From Euperipatoides rowelli (Eukaryota > Onychophora > Udeonychophora > Euonychophora > Peripatopsidae): DNA of 16,575 bases. The stretch lies in assembly GCA_003024985.2 (NCBI GenBank), contig PXIH01S0035720.1; one strand, written 5' to 3'. Within the stretch, counting starts at the first letter, position 1, and the number at the start of each line of letters is the position of its first letter. Of this stretch, positions 1 through 7,400 are shown in pieces. The translations under genes were made by a program, and so were the position numbers. The notes under the pieces were generated by a model. That model was not told the origin of the DNA, did not search any database, and was given only the letters and a program-made list of their open reading frames with translations.

Positions 1-751
1 ATAATAATAATCAGTTTATAAAAGTAAATAAAAAATACCGTAAATAGCCTAATTGCTAAGAGAAGACCATTTCCTGCCTGTAGTACTTTTAGGACTTATG
101 ATGATTGGAGACATACGATTATATTTAGACTTAAAGTTTATTATAAATGCTATTTTCAATTTTATTAATTTTATTTTATTTTGTCAAAAAAAAATGTATC
201 CTATGTTTTTGTACATTAAACATTATTATAAAAAATAGATTTCCACAACTGTTTAAATAAAGTAAGAAAATTTGATTTTTATGTAAAATAAGTTGAAATA
301 CCTGGCTTTGTTAACAAAGGTAAAAATTGTGAACACTTATGTTGACTAAATTATATTATTATTTTCCAAATGTGAGGTTCACAAAGACTTTTATTAACAG
401 AATATATAGTATAATTAATAAAATAATTTTGAATACAAAATTGATTCCATTGTCTAGAAGTAAATTAGGTTTGCCAATGGCCAAAGGAGGTTTGGGTTTA
501 CAATACATTTCATATATTTAACAATGAATGCAAACTATTATGCGACATTTGTTAAATTTTTGGATTTAGTCAAATATTTAACACCGATTGAACCAACTGA
601 CACAGGACCCTCTGCCCTATCGTTTTAATATGCCATGCTTATTTATTAAACATGATATCAGGAAGTTTATGATACAATCAATGTAGTTAATTGCATGAAA
701 TTTACATATAAAAGCTCTACCAATATTTTGTATGAAGACGAATATGGGTCT

Positions 752-768
752 AAAGAAACTATATTATT
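752..768 (+). repeat. Target-site duplication, left copy
   Basis: The 17-bp sequence aaagaaactatattatt occurs here and again at 1018-1034, exactly bracketing the SINE. Removing one copy and the insert rejoins the LINE reading frame around KETILL-KRFYKVL, which supports a true insertion. Confidence 0.93.
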
Positions 769-1017
769 GTCTCTGTTTGGTGGTCAAGTCGTCTTACTGC
801 TGGGGGTTACAGATTCGATCCCAGCTTGGGCAGTGATGGGACATTTTTTCCCCTAGCTGTAACAGCTTGCTTTGGGTTTTTCCAAGTACGCTGCCCTTCT
901 TAATAAAAAAGGAACCTGTTATTGCAAGTAATTTAATGAATTATGATTTTTTATTGTTTATTAACCTCAAAAATACATCTCTTCTCCAGTTGGAGAGGAG
1001 ATTTATTTAAAAAAAAA
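769..1017 (+). mobile_element. tRNA-derived SINE, copy 1
   Basis: This short interspersed element is non-coding and would be copied by a partner LINE's RT. Its head resembles a tRNA pol III promoter: A-box-like tggtcaagtcg at 781-791 and B-box-like agattcgatccc at 811-822. The body includes a 22-bp block (876-897) identical to the minus-strand copy at 5181-5445. The 3' end has a short hairpin (cttctcc / ggagagg), then atttattt and a poly-A run. Perfect 17-bp TSDs flank it. It lies in sense orientation inside a dead LINE. The tRNA head is diverged and the isotype is uncertain (the A box looks Leu- or Ser-like). Confidence 0.9.
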
Positions 1018-1034
1018 AAAGAAACTATATTATT
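1018..1034 (+). repeat. Target-site duplication, right copy
   Basis: This is a perfect repeat of 752-768, overlapping the end of the SINE poly-A tail by its first As. Confidence 0.93.
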
Positions 1035-1340
1035 AAAAAGATTTTATAAAGTATTAAAAAATAAGAATGCTGCTCCAAATTTGTAAAATTTTGTTTTCCA
1101 AAACATTTACTAATTTTTTCATGGCATGTAAATTTACCATAAAGATATGTCAATTTAGTATCTATCATATTATTTTCTTTAGGTGTCCATATTCTAATGA
1201 ATTTCGAAATAAAAATTAGGTTCATTTTGATATTAAAAAAATAGTGATATTTATTCCTTATCTTTAATCCTCTTAAATCATAGAGATTTATTATCTGTGG
1301 TAATATTATGCCTTTTTACAATGTGGAAGATCAGAAACGT

Positions 1341-2195
1341 TTATTTTTTTCAATCCATTAAAATGAGAGCACAGAGTTTTTTTTAAAGAAGTAGAAAAAG
1401 TTTACAAATAAGATAATGATTCACATGAATAATGATTTATGTTTGTAAAAATGGAGTAATAGTATGTTGAAGTTTTATAATGAACATTTGATTCATCTTA
1501 TTATTTAAATCAGTATTGGTCTGGAAATTTACAAGTTTGTTTTATTATATGATGTAATATCTTTAGATGTTTCTGCTCTTCAGCCTAATAAGAATGTACA
1601 GGTATGCATACATACATGTATGCATAATTTTTACCGTTAATAAATATTTTGAGAATAGCAACCAAAAAAAAATAATACCATTTATAATATACTTCACTTA
1701 CATTACTTTCAGAAATAGCAATATCTGATATAGTTTAATAGCAAAAGAACATCCTAAGAGGAGAAAATTTATTAGTGTGATCTGTGATGTTAGTTAGGGT
1801 ATATTTTTATAATGTTGCTAAAGCCAGAGGGAAATGCTTTTATTACGATGCTCTGTCTATTGAAGATTGTGCTTTGATATTTTGAAGTTTTGTAAATTGA
1901 TTCGTGACCAAATAGCTTTAGTTTTGTTTAAATAGATTTCTCAGCTTGATATTTTGGTATTGGGCAAATAGAAAAGTTACATTTATGTCTGAATATATAT
2001 TTTCCATTATGATTAATAGGGAAATTGTTTGTGAAATTGATCATTAAGCTTGAAGTTGATAGTAGTCTACTTTTTTAGATCATTTACACTAGTAGAATTA
2101 AGACACTAAGTAGCCTGAATGTCTTCTTTTTGATAATGGATGGGATTACTAGGAAAAATATAAAAATTTTATCCACATAAATGGGCTTGAAATGT
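1341..2195. other. AT-rich region without a recognisable gene
   Basis: No open frame, splice-flanked exon or RNA gene could be supported. The first part may be the 3' end of the LINE at 240-1340, because an A-rich run (aaccaaaaaaaaataata) near 1660-1677 could be its tail. An interrupted palindrome lies at 1603-1626. The part after 1680 may belong to the degraded LTR element whose Gag remnant begins near 2200, but this was not shown. Confidence 0.5.
1603..1626. repeat. Short interrupted palindrome
   Basis: Nine-base arms tatgcatac and gtatgcata surround a 6-base spacer (atacat). It sits at the probable 3' end of the LINE fragment. It may be chance in alternating purine-pyrimidine sequence. 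Confidence 0.6.
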
Positions 2196-2199
2196 TTAT

Positions 2200-2700
2200 G
2201 CTGAAGGCTTAAACCATTTCTGGTTGCAAATGGAATCAAGGAGGTAAGAAGACTAGTGTAATTCTTACTATTATTTGATCAAAAACCCTATAGATTACTG
2301 TACTAATAAATTTAGTGTCACCTGATACCAACTCAAATAAGATTTTAGATGAAACATTGGACCTTTTGTTACAACATTTTGATCCAGCAGAGAGGAAGAG
2401 ATTTCAGACGTGTATACAGATACAAGATAAAAGGGAATCTTAAGCAGATTTTATAGTGGGATTAAAGCAAGCCAATTTTTATTGTAAATTAAAAATTAGC
2501 TTGCTAGAGTGTTGATTTCATAATATTAAAAGTAGATCAGTGCTAGTGATTAATCCATTAAAGAACTATTTAGATACAACATGTTCAATTATTTTTCATG
2601 CATATTAATAACTACTCAACTTTTAGTTAGTGTTAAGCTGTAGAAAGAACAAGTTAGATCTTTGGATTATACTTTTTACCACAAGAATACTTGTAAAATA
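2200..2700 (+). pseudogene. Ty3/Gypsy-like Gag remnant
   Basis: This is a degraded capsid-region fragment of an LTR retrotransposon. One frame reads FLVANGIKEVRRLV, then a stop and FLLLF. Nearby the frame reads LVSPDTNSNK, then LLLQHFDPAERKRF, a Q, ES-stop-ADFIVGLKQANFYC. This follows the family order of a helix with 'ANGI', 'Y.LL..L..P..P', 'HF.P', 'R..F..R.Q...ES...' and 'L..LA..C.F'. The spacing between HF.P and R..F is shorter than usual, suggesting a small deletion. A possible zinc-knuckle trace (FYHKNTCK) lies near 2670-2695. No protease, RT, integrase or LTR was found. In-frame stops make it dead. Confidence 0.6.
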
Positions 2701-2704
2701 GACC

Positions 2705-2727
2705 GACCATATTTTAAAAATATGGTC
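2705..2727. repeat. Perfect 11-bp-arm palindrome
   Basis: gaccatatttt and aaaatatggtc are exact reverse complements around one central A. It is followed by a partial direct echo (ccctaaaatatgatccctaaa). No function is assigned. Confidence 0.75.
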
Positions 2728-3096
2728 CCTAAAATATGATCCCTAAACCCTTCAACTTGGCTGCCACATTTTTCTTTGAGTAGTCAAAGTGGCTACTTGT
2801 TTGCAAAATATTTTTCAAAAAATATTTAGAGGTGGGTTAAAATTGACAAAGTGTCACAATGTAGTTTTATCTTTATACATGGCTTTTAAGCTAATTTACA
2901 CTTTAATCTAAATAAAAATAATTATTTCAGTAACCATCATTTTAGGCCAATTCTTTTTGATTTAATGCTTTTTTTATGTTATTTTTATATTTCAAATTAA
3001 TATTTTACCATAAGTATTAGATTTCTATTTCTAATTAAAAAATAAATATTAAAACATGATTAATAAGCAACTATTTGAAAAAAAATAAGAATTTAC
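2728..3096. other. Intron-like AT-rich region
   Basis: No gene is supported here. If the small exon at 3097-3159 is real, this is the start of its downstream intron on the minus strand. I looked for a following MG5/MG6 exon on that strand and did not find one. Confidence 0.45.
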
Positions 3097-3159
3097 CAAA
3101 ATATTAACGGATGATAATGGAGATGTAGATAATATTTCAAAATCTGCATTGGAATCAAT
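3097..3159 (-). CDS. Candidate small exon of a TEP/alpha-2-macroglobulin-family gene
   Basis: On the minus strand a good acceptor (gtgtttcag) precedes a 63-base open segment that begins IDSNADFEILS and ends at a donor (TTG|gtaaat). It holds 21 codons and is phase 0 at both ends. The short motif SNADFEIL resembles the MG5 strand that follows the linker in invertebrate TEPs (pattern 'SN.DF..L.Y.V.S.G'). It lies downstream of the stronger exon at 3229-3363 in the same phase. Its second half is unlike the family, so it could be a diverged exon or a false exon. Identity rests mostly on context. Confidence 0.45.
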
Positions 3160-3228
3160 CTGAAACACAAAATATTTTAATAAAATCCATTATTGAAATA
3201 GATTAAGTTTTATAAATTATAAACTTAC

Positions 3229-3363
3229 AAAAGAAATTAAATTAAATATATACAGAAATACCATAATATTTTCAGTCAAGGAGGCAACTTTAATAAATGT
3301 TGAACTTGGAGATTTAAATTTGCTATTTACAAATTCTTCTTTCATGACATCCCCATATATGGC
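3229..3363 (-). CDS. TEP / alpha-2-macroglobulin-family exon (start of MG5)
   Basis: The minus-strand acceptor atttatttattttag is followed by AIYGDVMKEEF and then FKSPSSTFIKVASLTEN. Joined in phase to the exon at 10099-10278, the boundary reads ...IRIK|AIYGDV, the family's end of MG4. 'SPS.(S/T)(Y/F)I' is the usual entry to MG5. Two phase-0 donors are possible: ATG|gtattt, giving 3262-3363 (34 codons), or TTT|gtaagt, giving 3229-3363 (45 codons). The second has the better consensus and gives the expected spacing to the next candidate exon. Its added residues (VFLYIFNLISF) look less family-like. The gene's products are secreted or GPI-anchored proteins of innate immunity or protease control. 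Confidence 0.65.
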
Positions 3364-3424
3364 CTAAAATAAATAAATACAAAATTTCTAAAATATTGAG
3401 CATCAGTTATAACAAATTTAAAAA

Positions 3425-3546
3425 TAAAACAAAGAAAACGCAAGAACAAAAAAAAAATTCAGTTTTTTTTTTTCTATTTTGAAAAAAAAAAAAAAACTTT
3501 TTTTTTCCCCACTTAAGTAATATGATATACTTTTTTTTTTTTTTTT
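3425..3546. repeat. Cluster of alternating A and T homopolymers
   Basis: Runs of about 9-16 A or T alternate within 120 bases, including a run of 15 A near 3482-3496 followed at once by 9 T. The last T run (3531-3546) is the poly-A tail of the minus-strand retrosequence that follows. The others may be tails of further decayed inserts. Confidence 0.75.
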
Positions 3547-3770
3547 AAATAAATTTATTCAAGATTCACAGCAGGAATACTATAATATTGAATACAAGGT
3601 AATACTTATATATAAAGTGTTATACAATTATAATAAAGAAGAAAAAGACGTATTTACAAATTTTTACAAATATGCATTAATCAGCTTCCGCTGAACTCCG
3701 AATCCTGCCGGCCGATAACAAATACGCGCGTTTCATTGCAAGGCTAGCCCTGAAGGGCATTAATTTTATA
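3531..3770 (-). mobile_element. Poly-A-tailed retrosequence with a GC-rich core
   Basis: On the minus strand the sequence ends with an AATAAA signal (3554-3559) eight bases before a 16-base poly-A run. It contains a GC-rich block at about 3683-3757 that stands out from AT-rich surroundings. This block carries the hairpin gccct-tc-agggc and cgcgcg. A tiny open frame on the minus strand (3760-3677, 27 codons, starting MPFRASLAMKRAYLL) spans the core. It could be a processed pseudogene 3' end or a SINE/LINE 3' tail. Its terminal atttatttaaaa also ends both SINE copies in the window. I recognise no protein family, and no TSD was found. Confidence 0.55.
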
Positions 3771-4022
3771 TACTGTATATTGTACTGCTGGTGATATTTT
3801 ATTTGCTTCAAAATAGATTATTGGTAACTTAAAAGTCACACAAAACTGGACTTTTTTTATGAGTTTATTTCAAAGAAAATTAATATAAAAAAAATCCACT
3901 TGGTTAAAAAAAAAATCCAAAAAAAAAAAAGAATTATTTAAAAATCAAATTTATAAGTTAATCCTTTTAGTTCCTCCCCCTTTATACAGTAGTGCTAAAT
4001 GTGTCATGTAGGTAGGGTTGAT

Positions 4023-4082
4023 CAGAGGCATAGCAAGGGGTGGGGGGCGGTCCGCCCCGGGTACCACCACAGGGGTGGTGCA
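4023..4082 (+). mobile_element. DNA-transposon-like GC-rich terminus
   Basis: It starts cagaggcatagcaagg and continues through the inverted motif gggcggtccgcccc and a second hairpin (accacc-acagg-ggtggt) into a 20-base T run. 'CAGNGGCGTAGC' starts are known from hAT-type and related non-autonomous elements in animals, so this may be one terminal inverted repeat. The matching opposite end (gctatgcctctg or similar) was not found in the window, so the element is truncated or the call is wrong. Confidence 0.4.
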
Positions 4083-4125
4083 AATTTTTTTTTTTTTTTT
4101 TTTTTTAATTTTTTTTTATAGGTAG

Positions 4126-4183
4126 GTGGGGTGGGGTTGGGGGTGTAGGGTAGGGTGTTAGGGTGCAGGGTTGGGTATGAGGG
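4126..4183 (+). repeat. G-rich tract with G-quadruplex potential
   Basis: Nine runs of three to five G are separated by short T/A-containing spacers (tggggtggggttgggggtgt... and tagggtgttagggtgcaggg). This meets the usual G3+N1-7 rule more than twice over. The repeated tagggt and ttaggg pieces look like degenerate TTAGGG-type repeats. It directly follows the GC-rich terminus and a poly-T run, so it may be part of the same mobile unit. Confidence 0.8.
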
Positions 4184-4368
4184 TGTAGAGTTGGTTGTGA
4201 TATGGGGGTGCATCGTTGATGTGTTAATCAGTACACAATAGATTGTTAACAAAACATACAGACAACTAAAAAATAAAAAATAAAAAAAGCTTATTAAAAT
4301 CTGACAGATGGTGAACAAAACGTCCAGACAAGCCAAAAAAAAATTACTACATGCTCAAACTGCCATTA

Positions 4369-4463
4369 TTGTTATATCATTCAATCATTGTAAAAGATTA
4401 ATATATAGTTCTACAAATACAAACTATATAGTAATCTTTTACAATGATTGAATGATATAACAA
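4369..4463. repeat. Near-perfect fold-back (hairpin/MITE-like)
   Basis: Arms 4369-4400 and 4432-4463 are perfect 32-base reverse complements (the outer part reads ttgttatatcattcaatc). The inner bases continue pairing with one mismatch (tatatagtt / aactatata), leaving a loop of about 11-12 bases. Total length is 95 bases with a stem of about 41-42 bp. It encodes no protein. It could be a small MITE, a fold-back element, or a source of double-stranded RNA if the host intron is transcribed. A clear TSD was not seen (atta / atatta at the edges). Confidence 0.92.
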
Positions 4464-5162
4464 ATATTAATCTAACATAGGAGTCAATATTATTGTGAGA
4501 ATCTTTCTAGTTTTTTTTTCTATTAAATATTACCAAATTTAGGCCCTATTCATATTATTTTGATTAACAATAATAACATAAAATTTTTGAATTTAAGTTC
4601 ACCTATGTTTAACATTACCAGCTAAACAATAAGCTCAATATTTGGATTATCCCTTTCAGAATAACTCATAATAGTCGTCTATTTGTTCATTGAATTTAAA
4701 AAAATATATATTTTATTGATAGTTTTATTGGCCAAATTTTTCAATAAAAACCTCAAAGGTTAAAATTCAATGTCAAAGCTTAACATATCCTTGATAAAAC
4801 TAATAAAGTAATTATATGGTATCAAATTCAATCCATTAAAAACACTATTGCACATTATTTTCCATATTACATGGAACATAAATATTACAAAGAAAACAAC
4901 ATCACTATTGTCATTAGCCATTATGAAAATATCTTCAATTAATAAATTGTATTTTAAACATTGAAATGAATTTCAATCTCAACTGATCAAAATAACTACA
5001 GTAGCCTACATTAATAAGTGCTCAATATATTCTTCATGATTACAAAAGTGACATTGAAAAGACATGTTCAACTTAAATCTGTCTACCATTAATACCTTGG
5101 TCATGACTATTCCTTTAAATAATCTAAAGATGAAATTAGAAAGAGAAGGTTTTAAATACCTT

Positions 5163-5180
5163 ATACTTTGAATTTTTATT
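5163..5180 (+). repeat. Target-site duplication, left copy
   Basis: The 18-bp sequence atactttgaatttttatt is repeated exactly at 5446-5463 around the second SINE. Confidence 0.94.
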
Positions 5181-5445
5181 TAAATAAATAAATTTCCTTT
5201 CCAAGAGGAGAAGAAATGTATTTTTTTAGTTACTTAAATTAAACTTATAATTGACTATATAATAACTGATTGAAACACTAAATACAGGTTCCTATGATGT
5301 TACAAGGGCAGCGTACTTGGAAAAACCCTAGGCGAGCTGTTAAAGCTAGGGAAAAAACCGTTCCTTAACTGCCCAAGCCAAGGCGTGAACCTGTACACCT
5401 CAGCAAATATATCAGAAGTGAATCCGCTTGACCACGGAACAAGAC
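5181..5445 (-). mobile_element. tRNA-derived SINE, copy 2
   Basis: This is the same family as the plus-strand copy at 769-1017, inverted here. On the minus strand the A box is tggtcaagcgg (5434-5424) and the B box is caggttcacgcc (5394-5383). A 22-bp block at 5304-5325 matches copy 1 exactly. The 3' tail again has an inverted tcttctcctcttgga-type motif followed by aaatttatttatttaaa. Perfect 18-bp TSDs flank it. Relative to its host LINE it lies in sense, as copy 1 does. The middle AT-rich region differs between the copies. Confidence 0.92.
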
Positions 5446-5463
5446 ATACTTTGAATTTTTATT
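5446..5463 (+). repeat. Target-site duplication, right copy
   Basis: This is an exact repeat of 5163-5180. The open frame covering 5385-5585 on the plus strand is a chance product of the SINE and antisense LINE. Confidence 0.94.
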
Positions 5464-5629
5464 ATTTTACTGAAATACCGAATACTTCCATCAATCACAT
5501 TGAGCAACTCTTTGTAATTCAACTTACAGTTTCCTTCTATTTAAAAATCGTCTCTAATATTATAAAAAGCTTCTGGTCACAGTAATCATTGAGGAAATTT
5601 TATTTAAGATATTCACATCGCTCTTAGAG

Positions 5630-6150
5630 TCCCACTGATGCCTTCATCCTGCTTGTTATGCATAGGTGTCCCATGTGAAATCGTTGTTGGGGTATTCTAA
5701 TATATTTTTTAGGATGAATCAGTGTATTTTCATATGATAGACATCCTGTATGATTTTTTTGTATATGTTCTGAACAGCTTATTTAATCCTACAATATCTA
5801 TTGTTTAAAAAAATAAAGCAGTGACAATAGTCAATGAGATTTTGAATATTTGTTTTATAAATAATGAAACAATGAAATCGTCATAATGGGACTTACTGTT
5901 ATGATATATTTACGTTATCTTTTTAAGAAGATTAGTATGAATGGTAAAGGTAAGACGAGTATCAAATACAATCTCTAAGTCACTATTTTGATTTAATTTA
6001 TTTATAGGTTTATTGTCTATGTGAATATCGATACGGTATCTATTTTTTTCTCTAAAAACTACAATATACTGTTTTATAATAATTAACTGTAAGTCTATTG
6101 GATCTCAGCCAGAGTGTTAGCAATTTTTGGATTGATAATTATAGCATGTA
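5630..6150 (-). pseudogene. CR1/jockey-like LINE RT thumb fragment
   Basis: On the minus strand, 6120 downward reads LTLWLRSNRLTVNYYKTVY, the 'W...N.L.(L/V)N..KT' motif after the RT catalytic core. After a one-base shift it reads IDIHIDNKPINKLNQ, then DLEIVFDTRLTFTIHTN, matching 'LG..(F/L)D..L.(F/W)..H'. Further on it reads LIDYCHCFIF, AVQNIYKKIIQD and FILKNILEYPNNDFTW, the usual C-terminal 'YC..(I/V)W' and 'Q(N/K)...R(I/L)I' blocks. Several stops and shifts make it dead. It abuts the L1-like fragment at 5600, so one probably inserted beside or into the other. Confidence 0.78.
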
Positions 6151-6302
6151 TTTGATAGTTGTAAGTGATATAGTATCAGATTTTTTTTAAATGGCTCAGG
6201 GATGCCTAATGTTTATTTATAAGGTCACTTCAAACTATTAAAAAAGTAACATTTTATTTCTTATTAGAGTGTATTTCTTCTTAAAATTACAAGTACTTAC
6301 AA

Positions 6303-6480
6303 TAGCTCAATTGGTATAGTTCTGGGCTAGATTTGAATTAAAAGTTATTCAAATGCAGTATAGAGTAACAATGTCAAAACAGCCGATGCCAAATAGTTGG
6401 GACGAAATTGTGTGAAAAAATTCACTTTGTTTTTAAGTAGATTTTTTTCATATCGGTCCAGGATCAGCCAAAAAAAAATC
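6303..6480 (+). mobile_element. Possible SINE with a tRNA-like head
   Basis: tagctcaattgg (6303-6314) is a perfect eukaryotic A-box match. A weak B-box-like agttattcaaatgc lies at 6342-6355, at tRNA-like spacing. No acceptor stem pairs well, so it is not a working tRNA gene. The following sequence to an A-rich run near 6471-6479 could be a SINE body. It differs from the SINE family at 769-1017. No TSD was found. Confidence 0.4.
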
Positions 6481-6879
6481 TTGCATTTTTTTTCAGGCCC
6501 ACGTTAGTAAACCCTAGTAAGACCCTTGATCTATAAAATCCAAGAATAATAATTCCTTATCAACTTGACCCCTAGCCAGGAAAAGATAGTGAAGGAGCAT
6601 CATCTTCTAATGGACCCATAAAGACTGGTTGATTTACTTTTATCTAATCATTGATTAAACACCATGAAGCTTTAAATTTTGATGCCCTGCAAGTAAAAAT
6701 TATTGTATACGGCTTGATTATTTTTCTAGCTTTTATATTCTAGTGGGCGCAGACTATGAGAATGTTCGGTAGTATATTACATAAGCAATATTGTATGACA
6801 ATGTAGATGTTAATGTATTAAAATCATCAGGCTCTTTTCTTGGTGATAAAAGTGGCAGTTTCAGGAGAATGTTATGAGA
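6481..6879. other. Region without a recognisable gene
   Basis: I see no supported exon, RNA or terminal repeat. The part after about 6700 may be the degraded 5' region of the LINE whose endonuclease domain begins near 6880. Minus-strand open frames across 6754-7100 are antisense shadows of that LINE. Confidence 0.4.
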
Positions 6880-7400
6880 GAATGCATCGATATAACTTAG
6901 GCTTTTATTGTACCAACACATGCAGAAGTCTGCCAAAAATGGATGAATTGAGTATCTTTGTTGAGGACTAATAAACCATGTTGTCTAGGTATTAATGACA
7001 CTTTGTTAGATACCTCAGTTGATGATGGTTTAATAAATATAATGGGATATACTGCTTTCAGAAATGACAGGGCCAGTGGTTCAAAAGGAGGTGGAGTCAT
7101 GATTTACATCTACGGACAGTACAAGAGTGGACTTGTACTTATTCCTTTTGAAGTGTTGCACATGGAATCGATATGGGTAAAACTAATACACAAATTGGGA
7201 AGGCCTACTATAGTCGGGATTATCTACAGACCTCCGTCTGGAAATATAAATGACTTCTGTACTGAATTGGAAAGAATATTGGATTATCCTCATTCCATGG
7301 ATGCTTATATGGTGTTAATGGGAGACTTACACATTAATTTGTTGGTTGAGACTTCACTGGTGAACACATTTACAAAAACTTTGAGTAACTGACTTTGCTC
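6880..7400 (+). pseudogene. LINE apurinic-like endonuclease domain (CR1/jockey-like)
   Basis: This is the N-terminal part of ORF2, which nicks target DNA. About 6914 reads RSLPKMDELSIF, the 'N.RSL...(D/E)EL' start. After a frameshift near 6955 it reads LDTSVDDGLINIMGY, then FRNDR...GSKGGGVMIYI, the 'GY...R.DR...GGGV' block. Later come IYRPPSGNINDF and LMGDLHINLL (normally GDFN). An early stop at 7390 replaces the final 'SDH' region. The order and motifs are typical of CR1/jockey/Rex1 LINEs. The initiating glutamate region is not clear. It is followed by the matching RT segment at 7831-8838. Confidence 0.82.

Larger units (their letters stand above)
240..1340 (+). pseudogene. LINE ORF2 C-terminal fragment (L1-like), split by a SINE
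   Basis: This is a decayed non-LTR retrotransposon reverse transcriptase (RT) C-terminus. Around 297-345 the frame reads LKYLALLTKVKIVNTYVL, matching the family pattern of a small strand-helix block before the GGLG motif. At 467-500 it reads RSKLGLPMAKGGLGLQ, the classic 'P..GGLGL' motif. After the SINE at 769-1017, the frame resumes as KRFYKVLKN. Near 1180 the pattern CPYSNE followed by NKN-stop-VHFD resembles a damaged C-terminal CxxC...HxxxC zinc finger. Stops and shifts are scattered throughout, so it is non-functional. The RT catalytic core is missing (5' truncation or window edge). Assignment to the L1/Tx1-like group is inference from the motif order. Confidence 0.8.
4690..5600 (-). pseudogene. 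LINE ORF2 C-terminus (L1-like), minus strand, split by a SINE
   Basis: Reading the minus strand just downstream of the SINE (5162 to about 5000) gives SLSNFIFRLFKGIVMTKVL, then FQCHFCNHEEYIEHLL. This is the CxxC...E..EHL zinc-finger-like C-terminal domain of L1-like and related LINEs. A further open stretch (about 4925-4750) reads IMANDNSDVVFF and VIWKIMCNSVFNG before a stop, like the family's C-terminal tail, followed by two AATAAA-like signals. Upstream of the SINE (5464-5600) a frame reads NYKELLNVIDGSIRYF. It is interrupted by stops and by the SINE at 5181-5445. The catalytic RT domain is absent. Confidence 0.75.

Noticed and set aside
53-238. Plus-strand frame of 61 codons near the left edge
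   Set aside because: It starts at a non-ATG codon in AT-rich DNA and shows no LINE or host motif; it could precede the LINE fragment but nothing supports that.
1315-1345. YAFLQC as the HLFLQC part of the LINE zinc-finger domain
   Set aside because: It lies too far from any CxxC pair; the CPYSNE...VHFD pattern near 1180 fits the expected compact spacing better.
4022-4336. Minus-strand frame of 104 codons with proline/threonine-rich and lysine-run parts
   Set aside because: It is read through the G-rich tract, a poly-T run and the GC-rich terminus; repeats explain it entirely.
5385-5585. Plus-strand frame of 66 codons
   Set aside because: It spans the antisense SINE head, the TSD and antisense LINE sequence.
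6303-6375. Functional tRNA gene
   Set aside because: The A box is good but no acceptor or anticodon stem can be drawn and the B box is poor.
6754-7100. Two minus-strand frames
   Set aside because: They are antisense shadows of the LINE endonuclease domain, which has clear motifs on the plus strand.
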